A DNA stretch of 64,000 bases from Mucilaginibacter sp. (lineage in GTDB: Bacteria; Bacteroidota; Bacteroidia; Sphingobacteriales; Sphingobacteriaceae). The DNA is taken from the NCBI RefSeq assembly GCF_025362475.1, contig NZ_JANYGH010000058.1, positions 62,001 through 126,000 of the forward strand. Reading direction: 5' to 3'. A program made the translations under genes and the position numbers. This document shows positions 44,689 to 53,932 of the stretch, piece by piece (position 1 is the first letter of the stretch; every line of letters begins with the position of its first letter). A model generated the notes under the pieces. It worked only from the letters and a program-made list of their open reading frames with translations. It ran no database searches and had not been told where the DNA came from.

Positions 44689-46059
44689 ATGGGTTACGGG
44701 GCACTTGCATTAATTCCGCCACTGGTAGTAATTGTACTGGCTATCGCTTTAAGGGCATCCTTTGAAGCATTGCTGATAGGATGTATTGTCGGGTTTATCA
44801 TTATTGGCTTTCATAACCATACCAACTTCTTTACTGATTTTATAGCCAGCTTTTACAAGGTAATGGAGGATGAAAGTACTGTATGGGTGATACTGGTGTG
44901 CGGTTTATACGGATCGCTCATTGGCCTTATGGTTAAAAGCGGGGGCGCGCTGAAATTTGGTGAGGATGCCCTAAAATATATCAAAACAAAAAAGACTGCC
45001 CTATTTGGCACATGGGCATTAGGGCTGTTTATTTTCCTGGATGATTATTTAAGCGCGCTTACCGTAGGCGTCACCATGAAAAAAATAACCGATCATTTTA
45101 AAATATCGCGCGAGTACCTGGCTTATATTGTTAACACCACATCTGCTCCCTGGTGCGTTATTGTTCCACTTTCCACATGGACAGTGTTCATTGGGTCGAT
45201 ATTGGAAAAATGCAAGTTTGCCGCCCAGGGACAAGGCAACCATGTATACTTGTCAATTATCCCTTATGTTACTTACGGCTGGGTATCTGTATTGCTTATT
45301 CCACTGGTAATTGTAGGAGTAATACCCATGATAGGGCGCATGAAAAAAGCCGAAATGCTATCAGCTAACCACATTATAGCGCTGCCGGTAGAGCCCGAGG
45401 AGATTACTATACAGTCATCAGGGTTTGAAACAGATAAAAAGCCGAGTTCGTTGTTTTTCATCCTGCCACTGGCGGTTACATTGGTTTGTACTTTTTTAAT
45501 GAATTACGATGCCCTTAAAGGCATTATGGTTGGTGTTACATTCACCTTTGTTTATTACCTCATTATAAAGCTTGGCACCTTTCAGCAATTGAGCGAAACT
45601 GTTTTCTCGGGTTTCAACAGCATGATATATGCACTGGCATTGGTGGTCATGAGCTACATTTTGAAAGATGTAGGCGATAAAATGGGACTAACCGATTATG
45701 TGATCAACGGCGTAAAACCTTATATCAATAAAGAGCTGTTACCGGTTATAATTTTTGTATCCATATCACTTATCACCTACTCCACAGGCTCATCATGGGG
45801 AGTTTACGCGGTGGTTATACCTATAGTGATCCCGCTGGCGCATACTTTGGGTGCCAACGTTTTAATGAGCATTGGAGCCGTGGTAAGTACAGGCGTATTT
45901 GGATCAAACGCCTGCCTGTATAGCGATGCCACCATATTAACATCGCAAAGTACAGATGTAAGCAACCTCAAACATTCATTTTCGCAATTACCATACGCAT
46001 TGATCGCATTTATATTTTCATCGGTTATTTATATAGTAATGGGCTACACCGTTGCTTAG
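44689..46059 (+). CDS. NhaC family Na+/H+ antiporter
   Basis: A 456-residue inner-membrane protein with about 11-12 membrane spans. The family pattern is seen in LAIALRASFEALLIGCIVGF, LFIFLDDYLSALTVGVTMKK, and TYSTGSSWGVYAVVIPIVIP (the conserved GTSWG-like segment), then GVFGSNACLYSDATILTS. NhaC-family carriers exchange Na+ for H+, and relatives transport substrate amino or carboxylic acids (for example malate/lactate MleN, arginine/ornithine types). Its position between amine-catabolic genes suggests either ion balance or uptake of the amine or acid itself across the inner membrane; the latter is inference. Confidence 0.85.
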   Translation: MGYGALALIPPLVVIVLAIALRASFEALLIGCIVGFIIIGFHNHTNFFTDFIASFYKVMEDESTVWVILVCGLYGSLIGLMVKSGGALKFGEDALKYIKTKKTALFGTWALGLFIFLDDYLSALTVGVTMKKITDHFKISREYLAYIVNTTSAPWCVIVPLSTWTVFIGSILEKCKFAAQGQGNHVYLSIIPYVTYGWVSVLLIPLVIVGVIPMIGRMKKAEMLSANHIIALPVEPEEITIQSSGFETDKKPSSLFFILPLAVTLVCTFLMNYDALKGIMVGVTFTFVYYLIIKLGTFQQLSETVFSGFNSMIYALALVVMSYILKDVGDKMGLTDYVINGVKPYINKELLPVIIFVSISLITYSTGSSWGVYAVVIPIVIPLAHTLGANVLMSIGAVVSTGVFGSNACLYSDATILTSQSTDVSNLKHSFSQLPYALIAFIFSSVIYIVMGYTVA

Positions 46060-46071
46060 TTTTTAAAGATC

Positions 46072-46731
46072 ATGACAACAGAAAAACCCGCATATTACCA
46101 GTTAATTCCCGACGGATTGGTTGTTCAGAACACACGGGCTGAGCATGTAGAACAACTGGAAGAACTTCAAAAAATTATTTTCCCTACGCTATCAAGCGAG
46201 GAACATATCAGGGCCGTACATTATTTACGCCACCTGGAAGTTTTTCCTGAGGGACAATTTGTTATAACTGATAAAGACCATGTTATAGGTATGACCACCA
46301 CCATGCGCACTAATTTTGATTTTGCCAACTATGAACATACGTTTGCCGAAACCATAGCGGGCGGCTGGCTCACCAACCACAACCCCAATGGCGACTGGCT
46401 TTATGGCCTTGATATGGGCATATTACCCGCCTACCGCGGCCGCGGCCTGGCAAGAATACTTTACCGGGCAAGACATGAAATGGCCAAATTACTGGGCTTA
46501 AAAGGGCAGCTGACCGTTGGGATGATGAGTGGCTATGGTGCCGTAAGCAGCCAAATGAGCGGAGAAACTTATTACCAGGAATTGCTTACCGGTAAACGCA
46601 AAGACCCAACACTTTCCAAACAAATGAAAATAGGCTTTGAACCCATAGCCTTAATGCCCGAACATGTGAACGACCCGGTTTGCGGCAACTATGGAGTACT
46701 GATAAAATTAGATATAAGTAAGGATGTATGA
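46072..46731 (+). CDS. GNAT family N-acetyltransferase
   Basis: A 219-residue acetyltransferase. The acetyl-CoA loop is PAYRGRGLARILYRARHEMA (R-G-R-G-L-A) in the centre of the protein, preceded by the beta-strand WLYGLDMGIL, and followed by an unusually long C-terminal part (about 90 residues, LTVGMMSGYGAVSSQMSGET). That layout resembles GNAT domains associated with nitrilase or amine catabolism instead of ribosomal-protein acetyltransferases. It begins 12 bases after the NhaC stop. A polyamine, amino-acid or amine acceptor is suggested by context only. Confidence 0.85.
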   Translation: MTTEKPAYYQLIPDGLVVQNTRAEHVEQLEELQKIIFPTLSSEEHIRAVHYLRHLEVFPEGQFVITDKDHVIGMTTTMRTNFDFANYEHTFAETIAGGWLTNHNPNGDWLYGLDMGILPAYRGRGLARILYRARHEMAKLLGLKGQLTVGMMSGYGAVSSQMSGETYYQELLTGKRKDPTLSKQMKIGFEPIALMPEHVNDPVCGNYGVLIKLDISKDV

Positions 46732-46754
46732 ACGAAAATTTCTGAATCAGAATA

Positions 46755-46843
46755 TCTGAACCGGATTTTTTTGAATTTGAAGAATTTCTCGAATTTGATT
46801 TGCAATTCTGTTAATTCATTAATTCTGTAAATTCTGGTTCAGA
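46755..46843. repeat. Inverted repeat in a Bacteroidota-type intergenic repeat, family C
   Basis: TCTGAACC (46755-46762) and GGTTCAGA (46836-46843) enclose A/T-rich sequence made of degenerate GAATTT/AATTCTG units, a repeat style common between genes in this group. It occupies the 144-base gap between the GNAT gene and aminotransferase 2. Confidence 0.5.
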
Positions 46844-46875
46844 CATCCCAATAAAACCAATGAAATCGTAAGACA

Positions 46876-48219
46876 ATGAAATATATTCAATTAAAAACCG
46901 CGTTACCCGGCCCTAAAAGCCAGGAAATATTAGAGAGAAGAAAAAACGCGCTGCCAGCCGGTTTAGCCAAATCAACGGATGTAGTTGTTGAACGTGCCTC
47001 GGGCGCGTTGGTTTGGGATGTGGATGGCAACCAACTTATTGACCTGGCCGGTGGCATAGGTATGATCAACGTGGGCCATAGCGATCAAAACGTGGTAGAT
47101 GCAATTAAAAAACAGGTTGATAAATATATCCATACTTGTTCGCTGGTTACCACCATGGAGCCTTATATTGAACTGGCCGAATTGTTAAATGAAGTTACCC
47201 CCGGCAATTTTAAAAAGAAAACCTTACTGGCCAATTCAGGTTCAGAAGCGGTGGAAAATGCCATCAACGTAGCCAAATATTATACCAAACGCAATTCTAT
47301 TTTATGTTTTGAGGGGGCTTATCATGGTCGCACCTTGTTAACCCTTAGCCTTACCAGTAAGTATTCGTTGTTTAAAAAAGGGATGGGACCATTTGTATCT
47401 GATATATACCGCATCCCTGCTCCTAACCTGTATCGTAAAATACAAGGCATGAGCGATGAGGAATACATCCAGTATTTTATTAAACAACTGGATATCGCCT
47501 TTATATCACAGGTTGACCCGGAATCATTAGCCGCCATTATTATTGAACCTGTAATGGGCGAAGGCGGCTTTATCCCCATGCCAAAGGCTTATCTTCAAAA
47601 AATCCGTGAAGTGTGTGATCAATATGGCATCGTGATGATTGCCGATGAGATCCAATGCGGGGCAGGCCGTACAGGAAAATTCTTTGCCGTTGATCATTTT
47701 GATATAGTACCCGATGTAGTGGTTAGTGCCAAATCAATAGGTGCGGGCATGCCCATAAGCGCAACAACCGGGAGGGCCGAGATCATGGATGCGCCGCATC
47801 CGGGTGGTGTTGGTGGTACTTATGGCGGTAGTCCGGTGGCCTGTGCTGCGGCGATTGAAGCCATTAAAATCATAAAAAGTGAAAGCTTCCTGACCCGTGT
47901 AAACGAGGTTGGCGAACTGATGCTCACCACCCTCGAAAGCTGGAAGGAGAAATACCAGATCATTGGCGATGTACGCGGTTTAGGAGCCATGCGATTGGTG
48001 GAGTTTGTGAAGGATCGCGACAGTAAAGACCCAGACATGGATGTTACATTAGAGATCATCAGGGATGCGGTAAGCCATGGCTTGATCATGATCCGCGCCG
48101 GAATGTTTAGCAATTGCCTGCGTTTATTGCCGCCTATTGTAATAACTGATGAGCAATTAACAGAAGCGCTGAGCGTTTTGGAAGAGGCGATTCAAAGAGC
48201 GGATAACAAAAGAAAATAG
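46876..48219 (+). CDS. Class III aminotransferase 2
   Basis: A 447-residue PLP enzyme of the same class as the gene at 41629 but clearly diverged from it. It keeps LLANSGSEAVENAINVAKYY, EGAYHGRTLLTLSLT, the cofactor Asp in MIADEIQCGAGRTGK and the PLP Lys in VVSAKSIGAGMPIS. Both proteins share the start SQEILERRK/SQELLERRK, so they are related paralogues, not a recent tandem copy. Two enzymes of one class in one unit suggest two successive or alternative amino-group removals. Its TAG is followed at once by the ATG of the amidohydrolase. Confidence 0.9.
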   Translation: MKYIQLKTALPGPKSQEILERRKNALPAGLAKSTDVVVERASGALVWDVDGNQLIDLAGGIGMINVGHSDQNVVDAIKKQVDKYIHTCSLVTTMEPYIELAELLNEVTPGNFKKKTLLANSGSEAVENAINVAKYYTKRNSILCFEGAYHGRTLLTLSLTSKYSLFKKGMGPFVSDIYRIPAPNLYRKIQGMSDEEYIQYFIKQLDIAFISQVDPESLAAIIIEPVMGEGGFIPMPKAYLQKIREVCDQYGIVMIADEIQCGAGRTGKFFAVDHFDIVPDVVVSAKSIGAGMPISATTGRAEIMDAPHPGGVGGTYGGSPVACAAAIEAIKIIKSESFLTRVNEVGELMLTTLESWKEKYQIIGDVRGLGAMRLVEFVKDRDSKDPDMDVTLEIIRDAVSHGLIMIRAGMFSNCLRLLPPIVITDEQLTEALSVLEEAIQRADNKRK

Positions 48220-49866
48220 ATGAGCATCAGGCATATGAACGATGATGGATCAACAGGATTCCCCCCTTTTAAAAACGGGACTGGCAGCTTGTTGATCCAT
48301 AATGCCCGGATCCTTTCATTTCACGATGGTTTTGATAACAATAGTTTCAATACTATTACTATTGAAGGCAACCGCATAAAAGCTGTAGGCAGGTTTGATG
48401 AATTGCAGCCTCTCATCCAGCCCGGCACGCAGGTAATTGACGCATTGGGCAAAACATTAATGCCGGGTTTAAATGATAGCCATATCCACCTATGGAAGGT
48501 TGGTAACCTTAAAACCTATATGCTTGATGTAAGGGGAGCCGAAAGCCTGGATCATATGCTGCAAATGCTTGATACCTATGCTCATCAGTACCCGGAAGCG
48601 GCCTGGATAACCGCCCGCGGATTTAACGAAGCGGCCTGGCCCAACGGGCAGATCCCCACCAGGGCTGATTTGGATAAGGTATTGAAAGACCGGCCCGTTT
48701 ATGTAATACGTACCTGTGCGCATATTGCTGTTTGCAATTCAAAAGCGCTGGAAGTTTGTAACATTACCTCAAACACAATTGTACCCGATGGCGGTGTGGT
48801 TTATATCGGCGATGATGGTAAGCCAAACGGCATTTTCACCGAAACTGCCCTGGGCTTAATCACCAAAAACATTCCTTCTTATACAAAAGACCAACTGAAG
48901 GTGATGGTACTATCAGCACGGGAGGAGCTTTATAAATACGGTATCACCGCAGCAACAGATCCGGCGGTCGATCCACTTTTACTGGAAGCATATTACGAAA
49001 TGCACCAACAGGATCAGCTGGGTTTCAGATTGAACGCTATTCCGATAATCCTCCCCGATGGAGGCGACGCCCCCTATCCTATTCCTGAACATTTTAAGTC
49101 GGACGCTTTTAACGTAAACACAGTTAAATTCTTTTCGGATGGTGGCTTAAGCGGTAAAACAGCCGCCCTTAAAAGGCATTATAAAAACTCATCAGAGCAA
49201 GGCGTGCTGCGATTAAAAAGGGATCAATACACATCACTTTCCTTACAAGCATTACAAAAAGGTTTAGGCATAGCTACACATGCCATTGGTGATGCCGCTA
49301 TTGAATTTGTAATTGATGTTTATAAACATCTTCATCATAAGTTCCCGGGTATCGTTAACAGAATTGAGCACCTGGGATTACCCGAAGAGAAACATTTTCG
49401 GGATATGCAGCAATATAACATTGCCACATCCATGCAAACCATTTTTATCAGCGAATTGGGCAAAAACTTTATCAAATATCTTGATGACGATTATCTTAAC
49501 CAATGTTATCCCGTAAATTCAGTTTTAAAACATAACATATTGCTGGCTCTTTCATCAGATGCGCCGGTAGTAAAAGATTTAAATCCCTTTAAAGGTATGC
49601 AAGCCTCCGTTACCCGTACAGATAATGAAGGTAACGTGATAGCCGCGCAGGAGGGCATTAGCATAGCGTCAGCGCTTAAGGCTTATACCTATAGTGCCGC
49701 TGTTGTTAGCAAAACCGATCAGATTGGTTCGTTGGAAGCAGGTAAGCTGGCCGATTTTATTATCGCTGATAAAAATCCATTAACAACGGCACCGCATGAG
49801 CTTAGCATGCTCAAGATCGAGCAAACTTTTGTTGACGGCAAATGCGTTTATAGTAACCGATCTTAA
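48220..49866 (+). CDS. Amidohydrolase family protein (YtcJ/NfdA-like)
   Basis: A 548-residue metal-dependent hydrolase. The metal motif PGLNDSHIHLW (HxH) follows the usual TIEGNRIKAVGRFDEL N-terminal beta domain; later metal ligands are in ATHAIGDAAIEF and NRIEHLGLP, and LSSDAPVVKDLNPF supplies the catalytic Asp. The C-terminal EAGKLADFIIADKNPL completes the beta sandwich. Members hydrolyse amide or formyl bonds (N-substituted formamide deformylase-like). The start codon touches the stop of aminotransferase 2, so they are coupled. It could release an amine or acid substrate for the rest of the pathway. Confidence 0.88.
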   Translation: MSIRHMNDDGSTGFPPFKNGTGSLLIHNARILSFHDGFDNNSFNTITIEGNRIKAVGRFDELQPLIQPGTQVIDALGKTLMPGLNDSHIHLWKVGNLKTYMLDVRGAESLDHMLQMLDTYAHQYPEAAWITARGFNEAAWPNGQIPTRADLDKVLKDRPVYVIRTCAHIAVCNSKALEVCNITSNTIVPDGGVVYIGDDGKPNGIFTETALGLITKNIPSYTKDQLKVMVLSAREELYKYGITAATDPAVDPLLLEAYYEMHQQDQLGFRLNAIPIILPDGGDAPYPIPEHFKSDAFNVNTVKFFSDGGLSGKTAALKRHYKNSSEQGVLRLKRDQYTSLSLQALQKGLGIATHAIGDAAIEFVIDVYKHLHHKFPGIVNRIEHLGLPEEKHFRDMQQYNIATSMQTIFISELGKNFIKYLDDDYLNQCYPVNSVLKHNILLALSSDAPVVKDLNPFKGMQASVTRTDNEGNVIAAQEGISIASALKAYTYSAAVVSKTDQIGSLEAGKLADFIIADKNPLTTAPHELSMLKIEQTFVDGKCVYSNRS

Positions 49867-49888
49867 GCTTTTGGAAAGTTGTGCGGGG

Positions 49889-50656
49889 TTATTTTACAAC
49901 AGTAACTGTAATTCCTTTTTCCTGTAATACTTTCAACATTCCCGCACTTATTCCACTATCGGTAATAATATGCTGAACCTGGTCTAAAGGGCAAATTTTC
50001 CCTAAGCCCCGTTTCCCAAACTTTGTACTATCTGCCAATACCACTACAGTTTGCGCGGCATTAATCATTTTTTGATTTAGCCTTGCCTCCATTAAATTAG
50101 TCGTGGTTAATCCAATTTCTGGGTCAATTCCATCAACACCTAAAAAAAGCATACTACATGCCATGTCCTGCAACATCACCTCGGGGTATGATCCCGTTAC
50201 CGATGACGATGAAGTACGCAGTTGCCCACCCAACTGAACTACCTCCACATTGGGATGCTGCGATAACTCCATGGCTACATTTAGGGCCGAAGTAATTACT
50301 GTAAGGTGTTTGCCCGGGTTAATAGACCGTGCCAGGGCAAGCATCGTGGTGCCCGATGCAATAATGATAGAATCGTTTTGCCCTATCAATGCAGCGGCGG
50401 CTATACCTATTTGTTGCTTTTCGGGCGCGTTTAGTTTTTCTTTCTCGGCTACAGGTCTGTCATTGGTATATGGGTTGCTTTTGGTAGCGCCGCCATGTGT
50501 TCTGAATAATAATTTTTTATCCTCCAAAAGTTTCAGGTCCTTGCGGATAGTAACTTCCGAAACATTCAATTCCTTTCCCAGCTCCTGTACATTTACAAAG
50601 CCATCATTATCCAGTTTTTGAAGTATAATTTTATGCCTGTCGGTATTTTTATTCAT
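49889..50656 (-). CDS. DeoR/GlpR family transcriptional repressor
   Basis: A 255-residue regulator. The N-terminal winged helix is VQELGKELNVSEVTIRKDLK followed by LLEDKKLLFRTHGGA, the DeoR signature. The C-terminal sugar-phosphate-binding domain has IASGTTMLALARS, FLGVDGIDPEIGLTT and VVLADSTKFGKRG. It is divergent from glpD across a 122-base region holding GAAAC/GTTTC repeats, so it very likely controls glpDKF in response to glycerol 3-phosphate. Its own -7-like box (50664-50671) lies only 8 bases before the ATG, implying a very short leader. Confidence 0.92.
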   Translation of the reverse strand: MNKNTDRHKIILQKLDNDGFVNVQELGKELNVSEVTIRKDLKLLEDKKLLFRTHGGATKSNPYTNDRPVAEKEKLNAPEKQQIGIAAAALIGQNDSIIIASGTTMLALARSINPGKHLTVITSALNVAMELSQHPNVEVVQLGGQLRTSSSSVTGSYPEVMLQDMACSMLFLGVDGIDPEIGLTTTNLMEARLNQKMINAAQTVVVLADSTKFGKRGLGKICPLDQVQHIITDSGISAGMLKVLQEKGITVTVVK

Positions 50657-50663
50657 AAACGAT

Positions 50664-50671
50664 CAAAAGTA
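50664..50671 (-). promoter_or_regulatory. -7 promoter element of the DeoR-type gene
   Basis: Minus-strand TACTTTTG matches TAnnTTTG and ends 8 bases before the ATG at 50656. Transcription would start within a few bases of the start codon, so the mRNA leader would be almost absent. No clear -33 element was found. Confidence 0.4.
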
Positions 50672-50696
50672 AATAAAAAACAAACAACAGCCAATT

Positions 50697-50754
50697 GAAA
50701 CAAAAAATAAGTTTCATTTCATTACTTTATATTTCGATATTGTATATTTGAAAC
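50697..50754. promoter_or_regulatory. GAAAC/GTTTC operator region between the repressor gene and glpD
   Basis: GAAAC (50697-50701), GTTTC (50711-50715) and GAAAC (50750-50754) plus TTTCG/CGAAA half-sites at 50733 and 50761 lie in the divergent promoter region. DeoR-family repressors bind short repeated half-sites of this kind. The last GAAAC overlaps the glpD -7 box, where bound repressor would block initiation. Confidence 0.5.
50743..50750 (+). promoter_or_regulatory. -7 promoter element of glpD
   Basis: TATATTTG matches TAnnTTTG and lies 28 bases before the glpD ATG at 50779. Confidence 0.6.
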
Positions 50755-50778
50755 ATAAACGAAATACAAAACAACAAA

Positions 50779-52353
50779 ATGAGTATTTTCAAAAGAGATT
50801 CAATTTTAACATCTATAAAAGATAAGGATAAGTGCTGGGACGTAATTATAATAGGCGGTGGCGCAACCGGCCTTGGTGCAGCTGTTGATGCAGCCTCAAG
50901 GGGATTTTCGACATTACTCTTTGAACAGGCCGATTTTGCCAAAGGCACATCAAGCAGGGCAACCAAACTGGTACATGGCGGTGTGCGTTACCTGGCACAA
51001 GGTGATATAGGTTTAGTACGCGAAGCCCTGCATGAACGGGGTTTACTGTTGAAGAACGCCCCCCACCTGGTAAAAAACGAAAGTTTCATTATCCCTAATT
51101 ACAGTTGGTTTGATGGTGTATTTTACACAATTGGCTTAACCATATATGATCTGCTGGCCGGCAAGCTTGGTTTTGGCAGGGCAAAGCATATCTCCAAAAA
51201 AGAAACACTAAACAGGCTACCCGGAATTGAAGGTAAAGGGCTGCATGGTGGTGTAGCATACCATGATGGTCAGTTTGATGATTCCCGTTTGGCTATCAAC
51301 CTGGCACAAACAGCTTTAGAACAAGGCGCTACCGTTTTAAATTATTTTAAGGTTACCGGGCTGATTAAAGATGCCCATCATAAAATTGCAGGTGTTGCAG
51401 TCGCCGATACAGAAACCGGCATTGCTTACCAGTTAAAAGCCAAAACCGTTATTAATGCAACCGGAGTTTTTGTTGATGATGTACTTAAAATGGATAGGCC
51501 CGATTGTAAGCCTTTAGTAAGACCAAGCCAGGGGGTACACCTTGTTTTAGACAAATCATTTATGCCGGGAGAAGACGCGATCATGATCCCTAAAACCGAG
51601 GACGGGCGCGTGCTGTTTGTTGTTCCCTGGCATAATAAACTATTGGTTGGCACCACTGATACACCTATTGATAAACATAGCCTGGAACCGATAGCCCTTG
51701 AAGCCGAAGTTGATTTCATTATGCGCACTGCGGCTAAGTATCTTACAAAAACACCAACCCGAAAGGACGTATTGAGTGTTTTTGCCGGTTTGCGACCGCT
51801 GGCAGCCCCCCAGGATGATTCATCAAAAACAAAAGAAATCTCGCGCAGCCATAAACTTATTGTTTCCAAATCCGGCCTCATCACCATAACCGGCGGCAAG
51901 TGGACTACCTATCGTAAAATGGGCGAGGACACTATAGATAAAGCGATTGAAGTGGGTAAGTTAAAAAACAACATCTGCCACACTGCAGGCCTGCCCATTC
52001 ATGGCAGCAGGCCAAACCCTGATAGGAGTAATCATTTATATGTATATGGTGCTGATATAGAGAAGGTATTGGCACTGGCAAATGAAGATACCGACTGGAA
52101 AAACCCGGTCCACCCGGATAATGAATACACTAAAGGCGAAGTTATCTGGTCTATAAGGTACGAGATGGCGCGTACCGTTGAGGATATACTGGCCCGCCGT
52201 ACCCGCGTATTATTTTTAGATGCCCGCTTAGCTATGGCCATGGCCCCCGAGGTAGCACGCCTTATGGCAAGCGAACTAAACAAGGATAATAAATGGCAAG
52301 CCGAACAGGTAAGCGCCTTTAATAAAGTTGCCAAAAACTATATATTAGCCTAA
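50779..52353 (+). CDS. glpD: FAD-dependent glycerol-3-phosphate dehydrogenase
   Basis: A 524-residue flavoprotein that oxidises glycerol 3-phosphate to dihydroxyacetone phosphate at the inner membrane and passes electrons to quinone. The FAD motif is DVIIIGGGATGLGAAVDAAS near residue 23, followed by TSSRATKLVHGGVRYLAQGD, a GlpD signature. GLRPLAAPQDDSSKTKEISR with SGLITITGGKWTTYRKMGED completes the substrate and flavin domain, and a C-terminal helical domain follows. First gene of glpD-glpK-glpF, with promoter and operator upstream. Confidence 0.95.
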   Translation: MSIFKRDSILTSIKDKDKCWDVIIIGGGATGLGAAVDAASRGFSTLLFEQADFAKGTSSRATKLVHGGVRYLAQGDIGLVREALHERGLLLKNAPHLVKNESFIIPNYSWFDGVFYTIGLTIYDLLAGKLGFGRAKHISKKETLNRLPGIEGKGLHGGVAYHDGQFDDSRLAINLAQTALEQGATVLNYFKVTGLIKDAHHKIAGVAVADTETGIAYQLKAKTVINATGVFVDDVLKMDRPDCKPLVRPSQGVHLVLDKSFMPGEDAIMIPKTEDGRVLFVVPWHNKLLVGTTDTPIDKHSLEPIALEAEVDFIMRTAAKYLTKTPTRKDVLSVFAGLRPLAAPQDDSSKTKEISRSHKLIVSKSGLITITGGKWTTYRKMGEDTIDKAIEVGKLKNNICHTAGLPIHGSRPNPDRSNHLYVYGADIEKVLALANEDTDWKNPVHPDNEYTKGEVIWSIRYEMARTVEDILARRTRVLFLDARLAMAMAPEVARLMASELNKDNKWQAEQVSAFNKVAKNYILA

Positions 52354-52385
52354 CCAATAAACCACCAATTTATAAAACCTAAGTA

Positions 52386-53900
52386 ATGGAAGAATACATT
52401 TTAGCCCTTGACCAGGGGACAACCAGCTCGAGGGCAATTATATTTGATCATGCGGGTCAAATCAAATCACTTTCGCAAAAAGAATTTAAACAATACTTCC
52501 CAAAACCGGGCTGGGTTGAACATGATCCCAACGAAATTTGGTCGAGTCAGGCGGGTGTTGCGGCCGAAGCTACGGTTAAAGCCGGGCTTAACGGTAAAAA
52601 CATAAAAGCCATTGGTATCACCAATCAACGCGAAACTACCATTGTTTGGAACCGGGAAACCGGCGAAGCCATTTACAACGCCATTGTTTGGCAGGACAGG
52701 CGCACCGCTGCTTATTGCGATAAATTAAAGCAGGACGGCCACAGCGATATGATCCGCTCAAAAACAGGGTTGGTGATAGACGCCTATTTTTCGGGCTCAA
52801 AAATAAAATGGATCCTCGATAATGTAGAAGGCGCACGCGCCCAGGCCGAGGCCGGGAAACTGGCATTTGGAACTGTTGACAGCTGGCTTGTATGGAAGTT
52901 TACCCGTGGCCACGTCCATGTAACCGATGTTACCAACGCAAGCCGCACCATGTTATTCAATATCCGCACCCAACAATGGGATGATGAATTATTGCAGCTG
53001 CTTGATATCCCCAAAAGCATGCTGCCCGAAGTAAAACAATCCAGCGAAATTTATGGCGAAACCGCTACAACCATATTTGCCAGCAAAATACCAATTGCAG
53101 GCATAGCCGGCGATCAGCATGCAGCGCTGTTTGGGCAGATGTGTATTGATAAGGCCATGGTTAAAAACACTTATGGCACAGGTTGTTTTATGCTGATGAA
53201 TATTGGTAGTGAGTTTATTGAATCAAAAAACAATTTGCTAACCACCATTGCCTGGAAAATTAACGGCGAAATTCAATATGCCTTTGAAGGCAGTATATTT
53301 ATTGGCGGGGCTGTGGTACAGTGGCTAAGAGACGGGCTTGGTATTATTAAAACATCGGCAGATGTTGAACGGCTGGCCATGAGTGTTAAAGATACCGGTG
53401 GTGTATTTTTTGTACCTGCATTTGCCGGCTTAGGTGCCCCCTATTGGGACCCTGAAGCAAGGGGAACTATCGTTGGCCTTACACGGGGTACAACGGCCGG
53501 CCATTTGGCCCGGGCAGCGCTGGCTTCTATAGCATACCAAACTATGGATGTATTGAATGCCATGGAAGCGGATGCAGGCATGCAAATAAAAGAGTTACGT
53601 GTGGATGGCGGCGCAACGGCAAATGATTTACTGATGCAGTTTCAGGCTGATGTTTTAAGTTGCAAGGTTATAAGGCCAAGCATTGTTGAAACAACTGCAT
53701 TGGGTGCTGCATACCTTGCCGGTTTAGCAGTTGGTTTTTGGAAGGATGTAGCCGAGATACAACAGCTTTGGCAATCTGAAAAGGAATTTACGCCCGGAGA
53801 CGATCTGCAGGATATTAAAACAGATATTGAAGGGTGGAAAAGGGCTATCCATGCCGCGCAGAGCTGGTCTGATGCCGGGCAGGCAGTTCAAACGATCTAA
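52386..53900 (+). CDS. glpK: Glycerol kinase
   Basis: A 504-residue FGGY-family kinase that phosphorylates glycerol with ATP in the cytoplasm. EEYILALDQGTTSSRAIIFD is the glycerol-kinase start, KEFKQYFPKPGWVEHDPNEI and TNQRETTIVWNRETGEAIYN bind substrate, AGIAGDQHAALFGQ holds the catalytic Asp, and FAGLGAPYWDPEARG with RVDGGATANDLLMQFQAD are the two FGGY signatures. Usual length. It lies 32 bases after glpD and 32 bases before glpF. Confidence 0.96.
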   Translation: MEEYILALDQGTTSSRAIIFDHAGQIKSLSQKEFKQYFPKPGWVEHDPNEIWSSQAGVAAEATVKAGLNGKNIKAIGITNQRETTIVWNRETGEAIYNAIVWQDRRTAAYCDKLKQDGHSDMIRSKTGLVIDAYFSGSKIKWILDNVEGARAQAEAGKLAFGTVDSWLVWKFTRGHVHVTDVTNASRTMLFNIRTQQWDDELLQLLDIPKSMLPEVKQSSEIYGETATTIFASKIPIAGIAGDQHAALFGQMCIDKAMVKNTYGTGCFMLMNIGSEFIESKNNLLTTIAWKINGEIQYAFEGSIFIGGAVVQWLRDGLGIIKTSADVERLAMSVKDTGGVFFVPAFAGLGAPYWDPEARGTIVGLTRGTTAGHLARAALASIAYQTMDVLNAMEADAGMQIKELRVDGGATANDLLMQFQADVLSCKVIRPSIVETTALGAAYLAGLAVGFWKDVAEIQQLWQSEKEFTPGDDLQDIKTDIEGWKRAIHAAQSWSDAGQAVQTI

Positions 53901-53932
53901 GTAAATTATTCAAACCTATAAAATCTATTATC

